Source: Candidatus Gastranaerophilales bacterium (lineage in GTDB: Bacteria; Cyanobacteriota; Vampirovibrionia; Gastranaerophilales; Gastranaerophilaceae). Taken from it: a stretch of DNA of 36,178 nucleotides. The stretch is from the NCBI GenBank assembly GCA_944322865.1, contig CALUQJ010000011.1, positions 1-36,178 of the forward strand. Reading direction: 5' to 3'. The notes beneath the pieces are model-generated. The model saw only the letters and a list, made by a program, of their open reading frames with translations, ran no database searches and had not been told where the DNA came from. Position 1 is the first letter of the stretch. Each line of letters opens with the position of its first letter. Shown here piece by piece: positions 25,210-33,502 of the stretch. Position numbers and translations under genes: made by a program.

Positions 25210-26523
25210 TTAAAAAAGAACGACCGCAAGCAGAGCAAAAACGATTAGCGCAATATTGTAGTGTAAAAAAGTAGGTATACAGGTATCTTTAATATGGTCA
25301 TGCTGACCGTCTGCATTTAATCCGGCAGTTGGACCTAAAGTTGTATCAGAAGCAGGAGATCCAGCATCACCGAGAGCAGCGGCAGCAGCCATAACGATTA
25401 CGGTTGCAGGTACACTAAAACCGAGTTTTACACAAACAGGGACAAATAAAACAGCTAAGATTGGAATTGTACCGAAAGATGTTCCTATTCCTATTGTAAT
25501 AAAAAGTCCGATTAAAAGCATAAGTAGAGCCGCGATGATTTTATTACCCATCATAAGCGGAACAAATGCGTTTACAAGTTCCTCAATTCCACCGGTTGAA
25601 TTTAAAACCATTGCAAAGCCTGCCGCAACGAGCATGACAAAAGCTACATACCCCATAAGCCCGACACCTTCATTGATAACTTTATCCATTTTATCATGGT
25701 CAATAGCCTGTGCCCCGAATATCAAACAGAGTCCCACAAGTGCACCGAGCGGTAACGAGCCTGTCCACAACTGAACGCCTAGTGTCGCAAATGCCGCCAG
25801 CAGCGTTATATAATGATTTCTGTTAAAGCGTATAGAACGGCGTTCACAACCTTCTGTATTGATTTTTAAATCCTTATATTCGCGCGGCTTGCGGTAAGTA
25901 ATAAAAACAGCAACAACAAGCCCGACAACCATTGCAAGCCCGAGAAACCACGTATATTTCCAGATATCCAGCTTTGCAACAGTTACCCCGTTCATTGATA
26001 GATTATCTGCCAGAAGTCCCTGAAAAATCAATCCAAAACCCGCAGGTATTGCGATATAAGGCGCCTTCAACCCAAAAGCTAGTGCGCATGCTACTGCACG
26101 GCGGTCAATTTTCAGTTTGTTCATTACATGCAGCAGAGGAGGTATAATTATAGGTATAAATGCAATATGAACAGGGATTAAATTTTGTGACATAACTGCC
26201 ATAATCGTAATTATTCCGATAAGCAGAAGTGCATTACTCTTTATTAAAAGTGAAATTCTTTTAGAAAGCACAAAAGCAAGACCGGTATGTGTCATAGCCG
26301 CCGCAAAAGCCCCCAGTAAAATATAACTTAAGGCGGTTTCTGAATTTCCTCCCATGCCTGTAATAAATGTAGACATAATTTCACTAACAGGCATGCCGGC
26401 AATTAAGCCCGCAGCCACTGCTGAGATAAACAGCGAAAGAAGAACATTTATTCTACATAAGCATAAAATACAGAGCAATATGACTGAAATTAATATAGGG
26501 TTTGTTAAAATCTGCCAATCCAT
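25210..26523 (-). CDS. Na+/H+ antiporter-family permease (YuiF/COG2056 type)
   Basis: Inner-membrane transporter of 437 residues with about eleven hydrophobic segments. Family marks are the N-terminal LSYILLGAFAAAMTHTG region and the conserved C-terminal box GDAGSPASDTTLGPT followed by a histidine-rich DGQHDH. These fit COG2056, annotated as Na+/H+ antiporter family; a B. subtilis member (YuiF) has been linked to histidine uptake. An amino-acid permease is therefore as likely as a cation antiporter. It is divergent from the DUF2157 gene; the gap holds an imperfect dyad around AGAC (26549) and GTCT (26562). Only a weak purine-rich site precedes its ATG. Confidence 0.82.
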   Translation of the reverse strand: MDWQILTNPILISVILLCILCLCRINVLLSLFISAVAAGLIAGMPVSEIMSTFITGMGGNSETALSYILLGAFAAAMTHTGLAFVLSKRISLLIKSNALLLIGIITIMAVMSQNLIPVHIAFIPIIIPPLLHVMNKLKIDRRAVACALAFGLKAPYIAIPAGFGLIFQGLLADNLSMNGVTVAKLDIWKYTWFLGLAMVVGLVVAVFITYRKPREYKDLKINTEGCERRSIRFNRNHYITLLAAFATLGVQLWTGSLPLGALVGLCLIFGAQAIDHDKMDKVINEGVGLMGYVAFVMLVAAGFAMVLNSTGGIEELVNAFVPLMMGNKIIAALLMLLIGLFITIGIGTSFGTIPILAVLFVPVCVKLGFSVPATVIVMAAAAALGDAGSPASDTTLGPTAGLNADGQHDHIKDTCIPTFLHYNIALIVFALLAVVLF

Positions 26524-26580
26524 CTTTTCAACTTTCTCATAGAATATTAGACTTATCGGTCTTAATATATCATAAATATA

Positions 26581-26609
26581 TTTACAAATCCTGAATGATA
26601 TTTTATAAT
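26581..26609 (+). promoter_or_regulatory. Sigma-70-type promoter for the DUF2157 operon
   Basis: TTTACA (26581-26586), a 17-base spacer, TATAAT (26604-26609). It is one of the best consensus matches in the window and lies about 30 bases before the ribosome site of the gene at 26646. Confidence 0.7.
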
Positions 26610-26645
26610 TAATAAAAATTGCAGGTTGGTTTAGGAGTGTATCAC

Positions 26646-27794
26646 ATGAAACATATTGAACGCTGGCTTAAAAAAGGACTGATAGATGAAGATTTAGCCG
26701 AAAAATTAGAACACGAAATTGATGAAGTTAATAAGCAAAAGTTTAAATTAGCAATGCAAATTACACTTTACACAATAGGGGTAATCCTTCTCGGGACAAG
26801 CGTTATCACATTTATTTCGGCAAATGATTGGATATTGCAGCTACTTAGTGATATGTATTTTTTGAAAGTGCTGCTTCTGTTATTTGTGACGCTTGCCTTT
26901 TTTCTCGGCGGCAACTATCTTGCTTATGAGAAGAAAAATCTGCCGGGGCTTGGCAATGCATTAATATTTCTCTCAACAATTTTAATCGGCGCGAATTATG
27001 CACTTCTGACACAGATTTTTAATATTGACGCTGAAGCCCTTATGGTTTTAAGCCTCTGGTTTATCAGTATATTTCCGCTTGCTTTTATATACAAAAGCAA
27101 AGCTATTAACTGGCTTTCTATATTACTGTTTATTTGTGCTTTTTGTAGTTTTTATGAGTATCTGGATTATGACACAGGTTTAATCTGGACTTTATACATG
27201 CCGTTCATAATCGGAGCAATTCTATATACAGCAGGTAATCTTACTGATATAAAGGAAAAATACTCTGGTTTTGACCTGAGTTACAAACTTACTGCCTTAA
27301 TTCCTATGTATATAACATTTTTGATTTTAATATTTTCTGCTGAAGAGTCATATCATTCTAATGAAATAAGTTATATTCTTCCGCCTGTTGTGTTAATTGT
27401 GTTTAATATAGTTAACTATATTAAAGAAAAGAATAAAAATGATTTTTTGAAAGCAGAAACGGTATTTATCCTCGGGATTACAATATTTATGCTTGCACTG
27501 CTTTTAATGCCATATGTATCCCCTGCGGGCGTTTCAACAGCAGCGCATATTTTTATCATCTATTTAATCTGGGCAGGATTTAGTTTCGGATACAAGTACG
27601 AAAATGTATCTTTAATTAACATGATTAATTTCATGCTTATTATTTATGTTTTGGCGACATACTGTCGTTTTGGCTGGTCGTTTATGGATAAGACCTTATT
27701 TTTCTTTATCGGCGGTGTTGTCCTTATTGCAATGGGAGTTTTCCTTGAAAAATACAAACGGCTGGCGCTGAAAAAATCAGAGGAGGATGTTTAA
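26646..27794 (+). CDS. DUF2157 domain membrane protein
   Basis: Protein of 382 residues. A short N-terminal cytoplasmic helix region (MKHIERWLKKGLIDEDLAEK) typical of DUF2157 is followed by about ten membrane helices. The start is ATG 26646, with AGGAG at 26633-26637; an in-frame TTG at 26619 lacks a site. The stop overlaps the next start (TAATG), and that gene encodes a GDYXXLXY protein. DUF2157 and GDYXXLXY proteins are known to occur together in many bacteria without a defined function. Confidence 0.83.
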   Translation: MKHIERWLKKGLIDEDLAEKLEHEIDEVNKQKFKLAMQITLYTIGVILLGTSVITFISANDWILQLLSDMYFLKVLLLLFVTLAFFLGGNYLAYEKKNLPGLGNALIFLSTILIGANYALLTQIFNIDAEALMVLSLWFISIFPLAFIYKSKAINWLSILLFICAFCSFYEYLDYDTGLIWTLYMPFIIGAILYTAGNLTDIKEKYSGFDLSYKLTALIPMYITFLILIFSAEESYHSNEISYILPPVVLIVFNIVNYIKEKNKNDFLKAETVFILGITIFMLALLLMPYVSPAGVSTAAHIFIIYLIWAGFSFGYKYENVSLINMINFMLIIYVLATYCRFGWSFMDKTLFFFIGGVVLIAMGVFLEKYKRLALKKSEEDV

Positions 27795-28312
27795 TGAAAA
27801 AAACGGTATATGTTATTGCAGCTATTTGGACGCTTATAACACTTGGAATTTTTGTCTGTAATGAAATGCATCTTGCCAAAGGTGAAGAAGTTATTCTCAA
27901 AGTTATACCTTATGATCCACGTGATTTTTTACGCGGCAATTATCTTACTCTGAACTACGAAATAAATGATATTGAATTTCCAGGAACAGCAATTCAAAAT
28001 ATAAATTATGAAAAACCAATTTATGTCATTTTGAAAAAGAATGCTAAAGGTGTTGCCTCTGCGGTAGATATAACTTACTTAAAACCTGAAAACAAATTGT
28101 TCATAAAAGGACAGCTGGCTCATGTAAGACTTGACAGGGATAAAGAAAAAATTTTTTATAGAATCAAATATAACAATATAGATCGTTTTTATGTTAAAGA
28201 AGGAAATGCTAAAAAGCTTGAAAAATCGTTGCAGAAAAACGGAGGGTACGCCAAAATATATCTGACACGGAACGGCAATGCAAGAATTAAAGAAATAATA
28301 GAAAACAAATAA
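27794..28312 (+). CDS. GDYXXLXY domain protein
   Basis: Protein of 172 residues with one N-terminal membrane helix (about 5-21) and an extracytoplasmic domain. The motif PRDFLRGNYLTLNYEI corresponds to the family GDYxxLxY signature (here GNYLTLNY). It is translationally coupled to the DUF2157 gene through TAATG, so the two products probably form one membrane complex. Biochemical role is unknown. A terminator follows 3 bases after the stop. Confidence 0.85.
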   Translation: MKKTVYVIAAIWTLITLGIFVCNEMHLAKGEEVILKVIPYDPRDFLRGNYLTLNYEINDIEFPGTAIQNINYEKPIYVILKKNAKGVASAVDITYLKPENKLFIKGQLAHVRLDRDKEKIFYRIKYNNIDRFYVKEGNAKKLEKSLQKNGGYAKIYLTRNGNARIKEIIENK

Positions 28313-28315
28313 ATA

Positions 28316-28344
28316 AAAAAGACCTCATAAAAAGAGGTCTTTTT
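28316..28344. terminator. Bidirectional intrinsic terminator
   Basis: AAAAAGACCTC (28316-28326) pairs with GAGGTCTTTTT (28334-28344) around a 7-base loop, between the GDYXXLXY gene and the convergent phosphate transporter gene. Confidence 0.9.
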
Positions 28345-28345
28345 A

Positions 28346-29362
28346 TTATTTAAGTATAAAATGATAAATCGAATAATAAATAATTGAAGATAAAATCATA
28401 CATGCCGGTATTGTCAAAACCCAAGCTGTCACAATATTACCAACAATTCGCCACTTAACCGCATGTGCATGCAGAGTTGAGCCAACCCCCATAATGGCGG
28501 TTGAGATTACGTGTGTTGTGCTCAACGGAATACCAAAATGAGAAGCCGTTAAAATTAATGTTGCGGCGGAAGTTTCTGCCGCAAACCCGTGTATAGGTTT
28601 AAGACGGATAATTTTGTGTCCCATAGTTTTGATAATTTTCCAGCCGCCGTTCATTGTGCCGGCTGCCATTGTGAGTGCACAAATAATAATTACATAAATC
28701 GGAATATCAAAATCGCCGCCCGGACTTTTATGCAAAACACCGCCGGCTAATAGTGCAAGTGTAATTATCCCCATTGTTTTTTGTGCATCATTTGAACCAT
28801 GGCTTATTGCCATTAAACCGGATGATATTAACTGAAGCTTTCTGAAACGTTTGTTAACTTTTTGCGGATTTGCACGATAAAAAATCAAAACAAGCAAGAG
28901 CATAAAGCTAAAACCTACTACAAAACCGAGTACCGGAGATGTAAACATAGGAATTATAACCTTTTCCATTAATGTCTTAACATGCACAACATCAGGTCCG
29001 GCTTTGACAATTGCCGCTCCGAGAAGTCCGCCGATAAGAGCATGCGATGAGCTTGACGGTAATCCTAAATACCAGGTTAATAAATTCCATAAAACTGCCG
29101 CCAGCAATGCACAAAAAATTACGGTTAAGGTAATTAATTCTGCATTAACAATCCCTGAACCAATAGTTTTGGCAACGTGAGTTCCTGTTAAGGCTCCGAC
29201 AAATTCCAGACTTGCACCAAAAAGTACAGCCTGTTTAGGAGAAAGTACCTTGGTTGATACAACTGTTGCTATTGCGTTTGCACAGTCATGGAAACCGTTT
29301 ATAAATTCAAATGCAAGAGCAACTGCAACTACTGCTATTAATATCAATATTGTAATCGACAT
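28346..29362 (-). CDS. pit: PiT-family inorganic phosphate transporter
   Basis: Low-affinity phosphate/cation symporter of 338 residues in the inner membrane. Both PHO4 signatures are present: NGFHDCANAIATVVSTK near the N-terminus and SHGSNDAQKTMGI in the middle. About ten membrane helices are visible, with the usual inverted-repeat look (GLPSSSSHALIGG and GIPLSTTHVISTA). It follows a DUF47 gene by 9 bases, the standard bacterial PhoU-like/Pit pairing. The length is typical of the short bacterial PiT group. Confidence 0.93.
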   Translation of the reverse strand: MSITILILIAVVAVALAFEFINGFHDCANAIATVVSTKVLSPKQAVLFGASLEFVGALTGTHVAKTIGSGIVNAELITLTVIFCALLAAVLWNLLTWYLGLPSSSSHALIGGLLGAAIVKAGPDVVHVKTLMEKVIIPMFTSPVLGFVVGFSFMLLLVLIFYRANPQKVNKRFRKLQLISSGLMAISHGSNDAQKTMGIITLALLAGGVLHKSPGGDFDIPIYVIIICALTMAAGTMNGGWKIIKTMGHKIIRLKPIHGFAAETSAATLILTASHFGIPLSTTHVISTAIMGVGSTLHAHAVKWRIVGNIVTAWVLTIPACMILSSIIYYSIYHFILK

Positions 29363-29371
29363 AAAATACTC

Positions 29372-30013
29372 CTAACTCTGTTTCAATACAACATTTAAAA
29401 TTGCGTCTGATACATTGAAACAAGCATCAAGAGCGTTTTCTATTTCTTTATACATATCTCTGAGTTTAATAACCGTTAAGGCATCGTATTTGCCGGAAAA
29501 AAGGTCACTCATAGCTTTATAGTGTACTTCATCACCGTGAGATTCTAATTCTTTCATTGCAATGTTTGCCTTTGTAATATCCTCAACATCACTTACTTTT
29601 TTGAATTTGGAAAGAATTATAGCAAGCTGCTCGGTTGCCTTAACCAAAGTTAAAGCTTGTTCTTTCATTTCTTCGGTATATTTAGATAATCTGTATACCT
29701 CTAAATTTAAACAAGCTTTAATAACTCTTTTATTTATTTTTCTTAATTGTACTGCAATGTATTGTATATCTTCACGTTCAAGCGGGGTAATAAAACTTTT
29801 ATTCAGCTGCTTTAAAGTAAGTTTAAAAGAAAGTTTACTTTTTTTCTTATTTTTGAATGCGGCTTCCTTTCTGTCCGGAGTTAAACCGTTTACAAGAATT
29901 TCGTCATACAAAGCAGCAGACTTTTTACATATCTCCGCGCTATCCTGAAACAAAGTGAAAAACATTTTGTCTTCAGGCGGCATAATATATGACATTAGAT
30001 TAAATTTTGACAT
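29372..30013 (-). CDS. DUF47 (PhoU-like) partner of the phosphate transporter
   Basis: All-helical cytoplasmic protein of 213 residues in the DUF47/TIGR00153 family, related in fold to PhoU. The pattern MPPEDKMFFTLFQDSAEICKK and a late ELESHGDEVHYKAM (metal-binding type acidic/histidine segment) fit. The likely start is ATG 30013 (MSKFN), because GGAGG at 30023-30019 lies 5 bases before it; the upstream ATG at 30025 overlaps this site. It heads the DUF47-pit operon and probably regulates or assists phosphate uptake. Confidence 0.9.
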   Translation of the reverse strand: MSKFNLMSYIMPPEDKMFFTLFQDSAEICKKSAALYDEILVNGLTPDRKEAAFKNKKKSKLSFKLTLKQLNKSFITPLEREDIQYIAVQLRKINKRVIKACLNLEVYRLSKYTEEMKEQALTLVKATEQLAIILSKFKKVSDVEDITKANIAMKELESHGDEVHYKAMSDLFSGKYDALTVIKLRDMYKEIENALDACFNVSDAILNVVLKQS

Positions 30014-30124
30014 ATTGACCTCCATTATTCACACATCACAAGTCTAGCAAAAAAATATCTGTTTGTATTTATTCTGTTCACAAATTTTAATATTTATACT
30101 ATTATTTAACAGGAGGTTTTTAAA

Positions 30125-31135
30125 TTGAGCGAATTATATGTGAAATTCCGCGGGTGCTGCGCACGAACCAGTAAATATTTATTTAGCCGGCTAACCAGAG
30201 ATAAACTGAGATTTAAATGGAATTACATTGAAGAATACGGGCTTGTTAATTTTTTAAGCTACACAGCCAAATGTTATCTAAACAATTTACTGCCTCCAAA
30301 TTATAAAATAAACCTTGCAATAACAGCTATTGCAAAAAATGAGGCGTCATATATAAGAGAATGGATTGAATTTCACAGACTTGTCGGTGTCGAGAAATTT
30401 TTCATATACGATAACGAAAGCACTGATAACTTGAAAGAAATATTACAGCCTTATATAGATTCAGAAATTGTAGAATATATTTGTTTTCCGGGAAAATGCA
30501 GGCAATTTGCCGCATACAGAAACTCTATTAGGCGTAACGCTAACAAAGTTAAATATATGGCTTTCATTGATTGCGATGAATTTATTACACCAATCAAGCA
30601 TAATACTATTCCAGAATTTATTGAATATTTAGAAAAGAAAATTAATCATAAAATTGATGCTCTCGGCATTAATTGGATTATGCACGGATATAACGGACAT
30701 TATGAAAAACAAGAAGGACTTGTTTGTGAAAATTATTCTAAATGCGATTTAAATACAGGCGCAAATCAGCATATAAAATCAATTGTCAGATTGAGAAGCG
30801 TAATAAGCAATAACCATCCGCATTTCTGCATACACAAATTGTTTTCAAAAATAGTTAACGCTAATGGTGAAGAGATGTATGGACCTTTTACTGAACCACA
30901 TCTTGATGAGATAGTAATACATCACTATTATACAAAATCTTATACCGAAACAAAAAATAAAATACAAAAAGGATTTGCTGATCAAACGAATAAACGACCA
31001 ATCAGTGCATTTATGCCTCCGGCAAAAGAACAGCCGAAAAAACTGGAATTTGTCCCTGATTTTTTATCTGTTGATGAGGATCATTCCATGGATAGATTTA
31101 TTCCGTTATTGAAAGAAAAGTTAGGAATTAATTAA
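30125..31135 (+). CDS. Glycosyltransferase (GT92/GT2-like, DxD type)
   Basis: Protein of 336 residues. The GT-A fold is seen from about 62: NLAITAIAKNEASYIREW, IYDNESTDN, then the metal/nucleotide-sugar motif AFIDCDEF (147-153) and a late HHYYTKSY. The pattern is that of the GT92 (DUF23)/glycosyltransferase family 2 group that adds sugars to surface glycans. The N-terminal 55 residues are basic with a mildly hydrophobic stretch and could contact the membrane. The start is TTG 30125, fixed by AGGAGG at 30111-30116, 8 bases upstream; no ATG fits. No other glycan genes are close. Its end overlaps the convergent gene by 8 bases. Confidence 0.83.
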   Translation: MSELYVKFRGCCARTSKYLFSRLTRDKLRFKWNYIEEYGLVNFLSYTAKCYLNNLLPPNYKINLAITAIAKNEASYIREWIEFHRLVGVEKFFIYDNESTDNLKEILQPYIDSEIVEYICFPGKCRQFAAYRNSIRRNANKVKYMAFIDCDEFITPIKHNTIPEFIEYLEKKINHKIDALGINWIMHGYNGHYEKQEGLVCENYSKCDLNTGANQHIKSIVRLRSVISNNHPHFCIHKLFSKIVNANGEEMYGPFTEPHLDEIVIHHYYTKSYTETKNKIQKGFADQTNKRPISAFMPPAKEQPKKLEFVPDFLSVDEDHSMDRFIPLLKEKLGIN

Positions 31136-31571
31136 ATACATTGACTACAGATAAGAGTACTTTTAAATCTTTATCCAGCAATTTGTATTCTTCGTCCGGT
31201 ACAACAATACGCTCACTCTCAAATTCTTGCAAAAATTCCCCCTTCATACTCTCTTCATCTGGATAACTTGCAACAAACATATAGAAATCTTTAAGCTGTT
31301 TTATATATTTTTGATTAATTTCTTTATTCTGAACACCTGTGCCGCTATATTTATTTTCCAAAGCAACGATTTGTGAATAAACTGTCTGCCCTTTGTTCAA
31401 TTTAGCGCTTATGTAATCCATTTTCAATGATGCGTGGTGTCTGGAAAGACGCCCAATAGGACTATTTACAACCCCGCGGATAAGATTTTCATCCTCCTGC
31501 TGCAAATTATTTGCCCCAAAAGCAACAACAGGAACTATTAACAACATTAATACAATTATAATTTTTTTCAT
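31128..31571 (-). CDS. Small secreted protein of unknown function
   Basis: Protein of 147 residues with a Sec signal peptide (MKKIIIVLMLLIVPVVAFGA, cleavage near residue 20). The mature part is helical and charged, with no cysteines and no recognised domain. It contains SPIGRLSRHHASLKMDY and a C-terminal acidic stretch. AGAGGG precedes the ATG. It lies 29 bases after the DUF2023 gene on the same strand, so co-transcription is possible. The end overlaps the glycosyltransferase by 8 bases. Confidence 0.75.
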   Translation of the reverse strand: MKKIIIVLMLLIVPVVAFGANNLQQEDENLIRGVVNSPIGRLSRHHASLKMDYISAKLNKGQTVYSQIVALENKYSGTGVQNKEINQKYIKQLKDFYMFVASYPDEESMKGEFLQEFESERIVVPDEEYKLLDKDLKVLLSVVNVFN

Positions 31572-31600
31572 AAAACCCTCTTTTATTGCTTAATATTAAA

Positions 31601-32059
31601 TTATTTACTGTGCAATTTTATAATATTATTTTTTATATTTAAATACCTTTCGCACTGTTTTACACGATCATATCCAAGCATAATACCCAGAATAAAATCC
31701 TGTTCAGCCGTAAGTTCATTAAGTTTTGGATTAAGAGTTCTGACAACATCAACGCACTGCGGAGCCCCAAAGTATACATTTATTTTGTTTTTACCGATAT
31801 CGTGTATCACATATGCTATATTTTCATTTTGCAGCCGTTCTTCTATCGGTTTACGGTACACAGCCTTTTCGGTTGTCAAAATAAGATTTCTAATCCCTTT
31901 TTTAAATTCATATATATGGTGATGGAAAACTCTTAAATCTGCATATTCTTTTTGTTTCGCATCTGTAATTTTAGGGGATTGAGCATTAAATGCAGGTTTA
32001 ATTGTGTTTTTATTCCTATTTAAAGGTGAGTAGTAAGGTATGATTGAATTAACAAACAT
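31601..32059 (-). CDS. DUF2023 family protein with lineage tag
   Basis: Protein of 152 residues. The C-terminal 110 residues match the DUF2023 pattern as I remember it: FHHHIYEFKKGIRNL (45-59), NKINVYFGAPQCVDVVR and QDFILGIMLGYDRVKQCERY. DUF2023 is a small cytosolic family of unknown function; I recall members beside flavodoxin genes. The first 44 residues are an extra, low-complexity leader with PAFNAQSP (22-29), similar in style to the NVNFTG tag on the AAA+ protein at 23140. AAAGGAG lies 5 bases before the ATG. It is divergent from the secreted-protein gene at 32211. Confidence 0.82.
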   Translation of the reverse strand: MFVNSIIPYYSPLNRNKNTIKPAFNAQSPKITDAKQKEYADLRVFHHHIYEFKKGIRNLILTTEKAVYRKPIEERLQNENIAYVIHDIGKNKINVYFGAPQCVDVVRTLNPKLNELTAEQDFILGIMLGYDRVKQCERYLNIKNNIIKLHSK

Positions 32060-32149
32060 ATGGACTCCTTTATTAGACTAAACTAACTTTAGAATACCTT
32101 ATATTTTTCTTTTGTCAAGTTTACAAAAGTTAAGAAAAAGGTTTTGCTA

Positions 32150-32178
32150 TTGACAAAATACTACAAATGTAATATGAT
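32150..32178 (+). promoter_or_regulatory. Strong promoter with TACANNTGTA dyad in the spacer
   Basis: TTGACA (32150-32155), a 17-base spacer, TATGAT (32173-32178). The spacer contains TACAAATGTA (32162-32171), flanked by ATA and TAT that extend the dyad (ATA-n-TACAAATGTA-n-TAT). A repressor bound here would block RNA polymerase directly. The core is the reverse complement of the one at 23095-23104. Confidence 0.65.
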
Positions 32179-32210
32179 TGTTAAAAATCTAATTTCACAG
32201 GGAAGGTATT

Positions 32211-32672
32211 ATGAAAAAATTAGTAGTAAGTTTTTTATTAATGACATTTATGGGAACTCAGACAGTATTTGCGATTGATACAGTAGATACAAATGATGTT
32301 CAGGCTCCTAAATGGGAAGATTATGTACCTGAAAAGTATCAAAATCCTCGTAATTTTTCACGCGGCAAATCAATAGGAGAACTTGCAACAGGTATTGTAC
32401 TGACAGATCTTATAATAACTTCTCCAATAGGAATTCCAATGATTGTACATTCTACAACGAAATTAAAAAATAAAGGTTACTACGATAAAAAGTTAAAGTT
32501 TGAACAAGGGCTTGAGGAAGCGGCTCAGATATCAGATCCACAGGAACGTCAGCTTGCCTACAATAAATTGCTCAAAGATTGTAAACTGACAGAAGAAATG
32601 CATGCAAAGCAGATGAAAAAACAGGCAAAAAAAGAAAAAAGAGAGGCTAAAAAACAAAAAAATATTAAATAA
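32211..32672 (+). CDS. Small exported protein with basic tail
   Basis: Protein of 153 residues with a Sec signal peptide (MKKLVVSFLLMTFMGTQTVFA). A hydrophobic stretch follows at about 58-80 (LATGIVLTDLIITSPIGIPM) and could anchor it in the membrane. The last 20 residues are almost all lysine, glutamate, alanine or glutamine (KKQAKKEKREAKKQK), suggesting binding to an acidic partner, membrane lipid or glycan. No known domain. GGAAGG lies before the ATG. Its promoter carries a BlaI/CopY-like dyad, so it is probably repressed until a signal is sensed. Confidence 0.75.
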   Translation: MKKLVVSFLLMTFMGTQTVFAIDTVDTNDVQAPKWEDYVPEKYQNPRNFSRGKSIGELATGIVLTDLIITSPIGIPMIVHSTTKLKNKGYYDKKLKFEQGLEEAAQISDPQERQLAYNKLLKDCKLTEEMHAKQMKKQAKKEKREAKKQKNIK

Positions 32673-32777
32673 ATTGTAAATATTTATGTTAAAAACAGCA
32701 AAAAATCATAACAAAGTTTTTTAATACAAAAACATCTTTTCCAAATGGTACTTTATTTATTATGAAAGGAGGCAATT

Positions 32778-33035
32778 ATGCCAAACATAAGCAAAGTTTC
32801 AATTTACATTCCGTCACAGCAGGAAGTTGACAGAGCAGCAAGACTTGCTATGGAAAACATAGATAAGCAACTTAAAAAATTGCCTCCGGTCAAAAAGCCT
32901 GCGAGTGCTGCCGATAATTTTCCGGGAATTTATAATGATGTTCAGGCATTCAAACCTCTTGGAATAAAAAAAATTCTACCCTTAAATAAACTTACCGTAG
33001 ACACGGCAATAAGAACTTATCGTTCAGCAGGTTAA
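32778..33035 (+). CDS. Small protein of unknown function
   Basis: Protein of 85 residues, no signal peptide or membrane helix. It has an N-terminal amphipathic helical part (QQEVDRAARLAMENIDKQLK), a proline/lysine-rich middle (LPPVKKPAS) and a basic C-terminus. A strong AAAGGAGG ribosome site precedes the ATG, which supports it as a real gene. No relative is recognised. Confidence 0.65.
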   Translation: MPNISKVSIYIPSQQEVDRAARLAMENIDKQLKKLPPVKKPASAADNFPGIYNDVQAFKPLGIKKILPLNKLTVDTAIRTYRSAG

Positions 33036-33047
33036 CAGATTAACAAC

Positions 33048-33076
33048 TTGAAAACAGAATAGATCTATTGTATATT
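33048..33076 (+). promoter_or_regulatory. gdx promoter with a 12-bp palindrome in the spacer
   Basis: TTGAAA (33048-33053), a 17-base spacer, TATATT (33071-33076). The spacer holds the perfect palindrome AATAGATCTATT (33058-33069), well placed for a dimeric repressor. The leader from about 33083 to 33124 is too short and lacks the ACGR motifs expected of a guanidine riboswitch. Confidence 0.55.
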
Positions 33077-33124
33077 GAAATCTCTAGCTTTCGCGAATTA
33101 CAAATTAAGAAAAGAGGTAACATT

Positions 33125-33442
33125 ATGCAGTGGATATTCTTATTAATAGCTGGGATTTTTGAAATAAGCTGGGCAATAGGCTTAAAACTTTCTCACGGGT
33201 TTACTCAGCCTGTAATCTCGTTTTTCACTGTAATTTGTATGATCGCAAGTTTTTATTTTCTTGCTCTTGCACTCAAGAGTTTACCGCTCGGCACTGCCTA
33301 TGCGATTTGGACAGGCATCGGCACTTTAGGCACAGTAATACTCGGCATTATTCTTTTTAAAGAACCTGCTACCGCATTACGTTTTTTCTGTATAGCTTTA
33401 ATTCTTTGCGGAATTACCGGATTAAAGTTAATAACGCATTAA
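33125..33442 (+). CDS. gdx: SMR-family exporter, Gdx/SugE type
   Basis: Four-helix membrane exporter of 105 residues. The start MQWIFLLIAGIFEISWAIGL has the essential glutamate at E13, as in SugE/Gdx (E14 in EmrE). The matches LKLSHGFTQP, LKSLPLGTAYAIWTGIG and the ending GLKLITH follow the SugE subgroup closely. Gdx proteins export guanidinium in exchange for protons as antiparallel dimers. The start is ATG 33125, with AGAGGT 6 bases upstream; an in-frame ATG at 33068 lies inside the promoter. It is a single gene, whereas two-gene SMR pairs also exist. Quaternary-ammonium export is an alternative role. Confidence 0.9.
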   Translation: MQWIFLLIAGIFEISWAIGLKLSHGFTQPVISFFTVICMIASFYFLALALKSLPLGTAYAIWTGIGTLGTVILGIILFKEPATALRFFCIALILCGITGLKLITH

Positions 33443-33502
33443 GTTTTTTTTAAAAACTTAACAATTTAGCAAAAAAATTAGCCGATAATTTTTTATATTC
33501 AT

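Noticed and set aside
29562-29948. 128-codon plus-strand open frame over the DUF47 gene
   Set aside because: Shadow of a helical, lysine-rich gene; hydrophobic runs come from antisense lysine/glutamate codons.
33077-33124. Guanidine riboswitch upstream of gdx
   Set aside because: The leader is about 40 bases and lacks ACGR loops or the ykkC-type conserved blocks.
23041-33485. ATTAGCCGA shared by the leaders of the AAA+ gene (23056) and the unknown gene (33477), each after a TTAACA
   Set aside because: Spacing to TTAACA and to the start codon differs, and one 9-mer match between AT-rich leaders is not enough.
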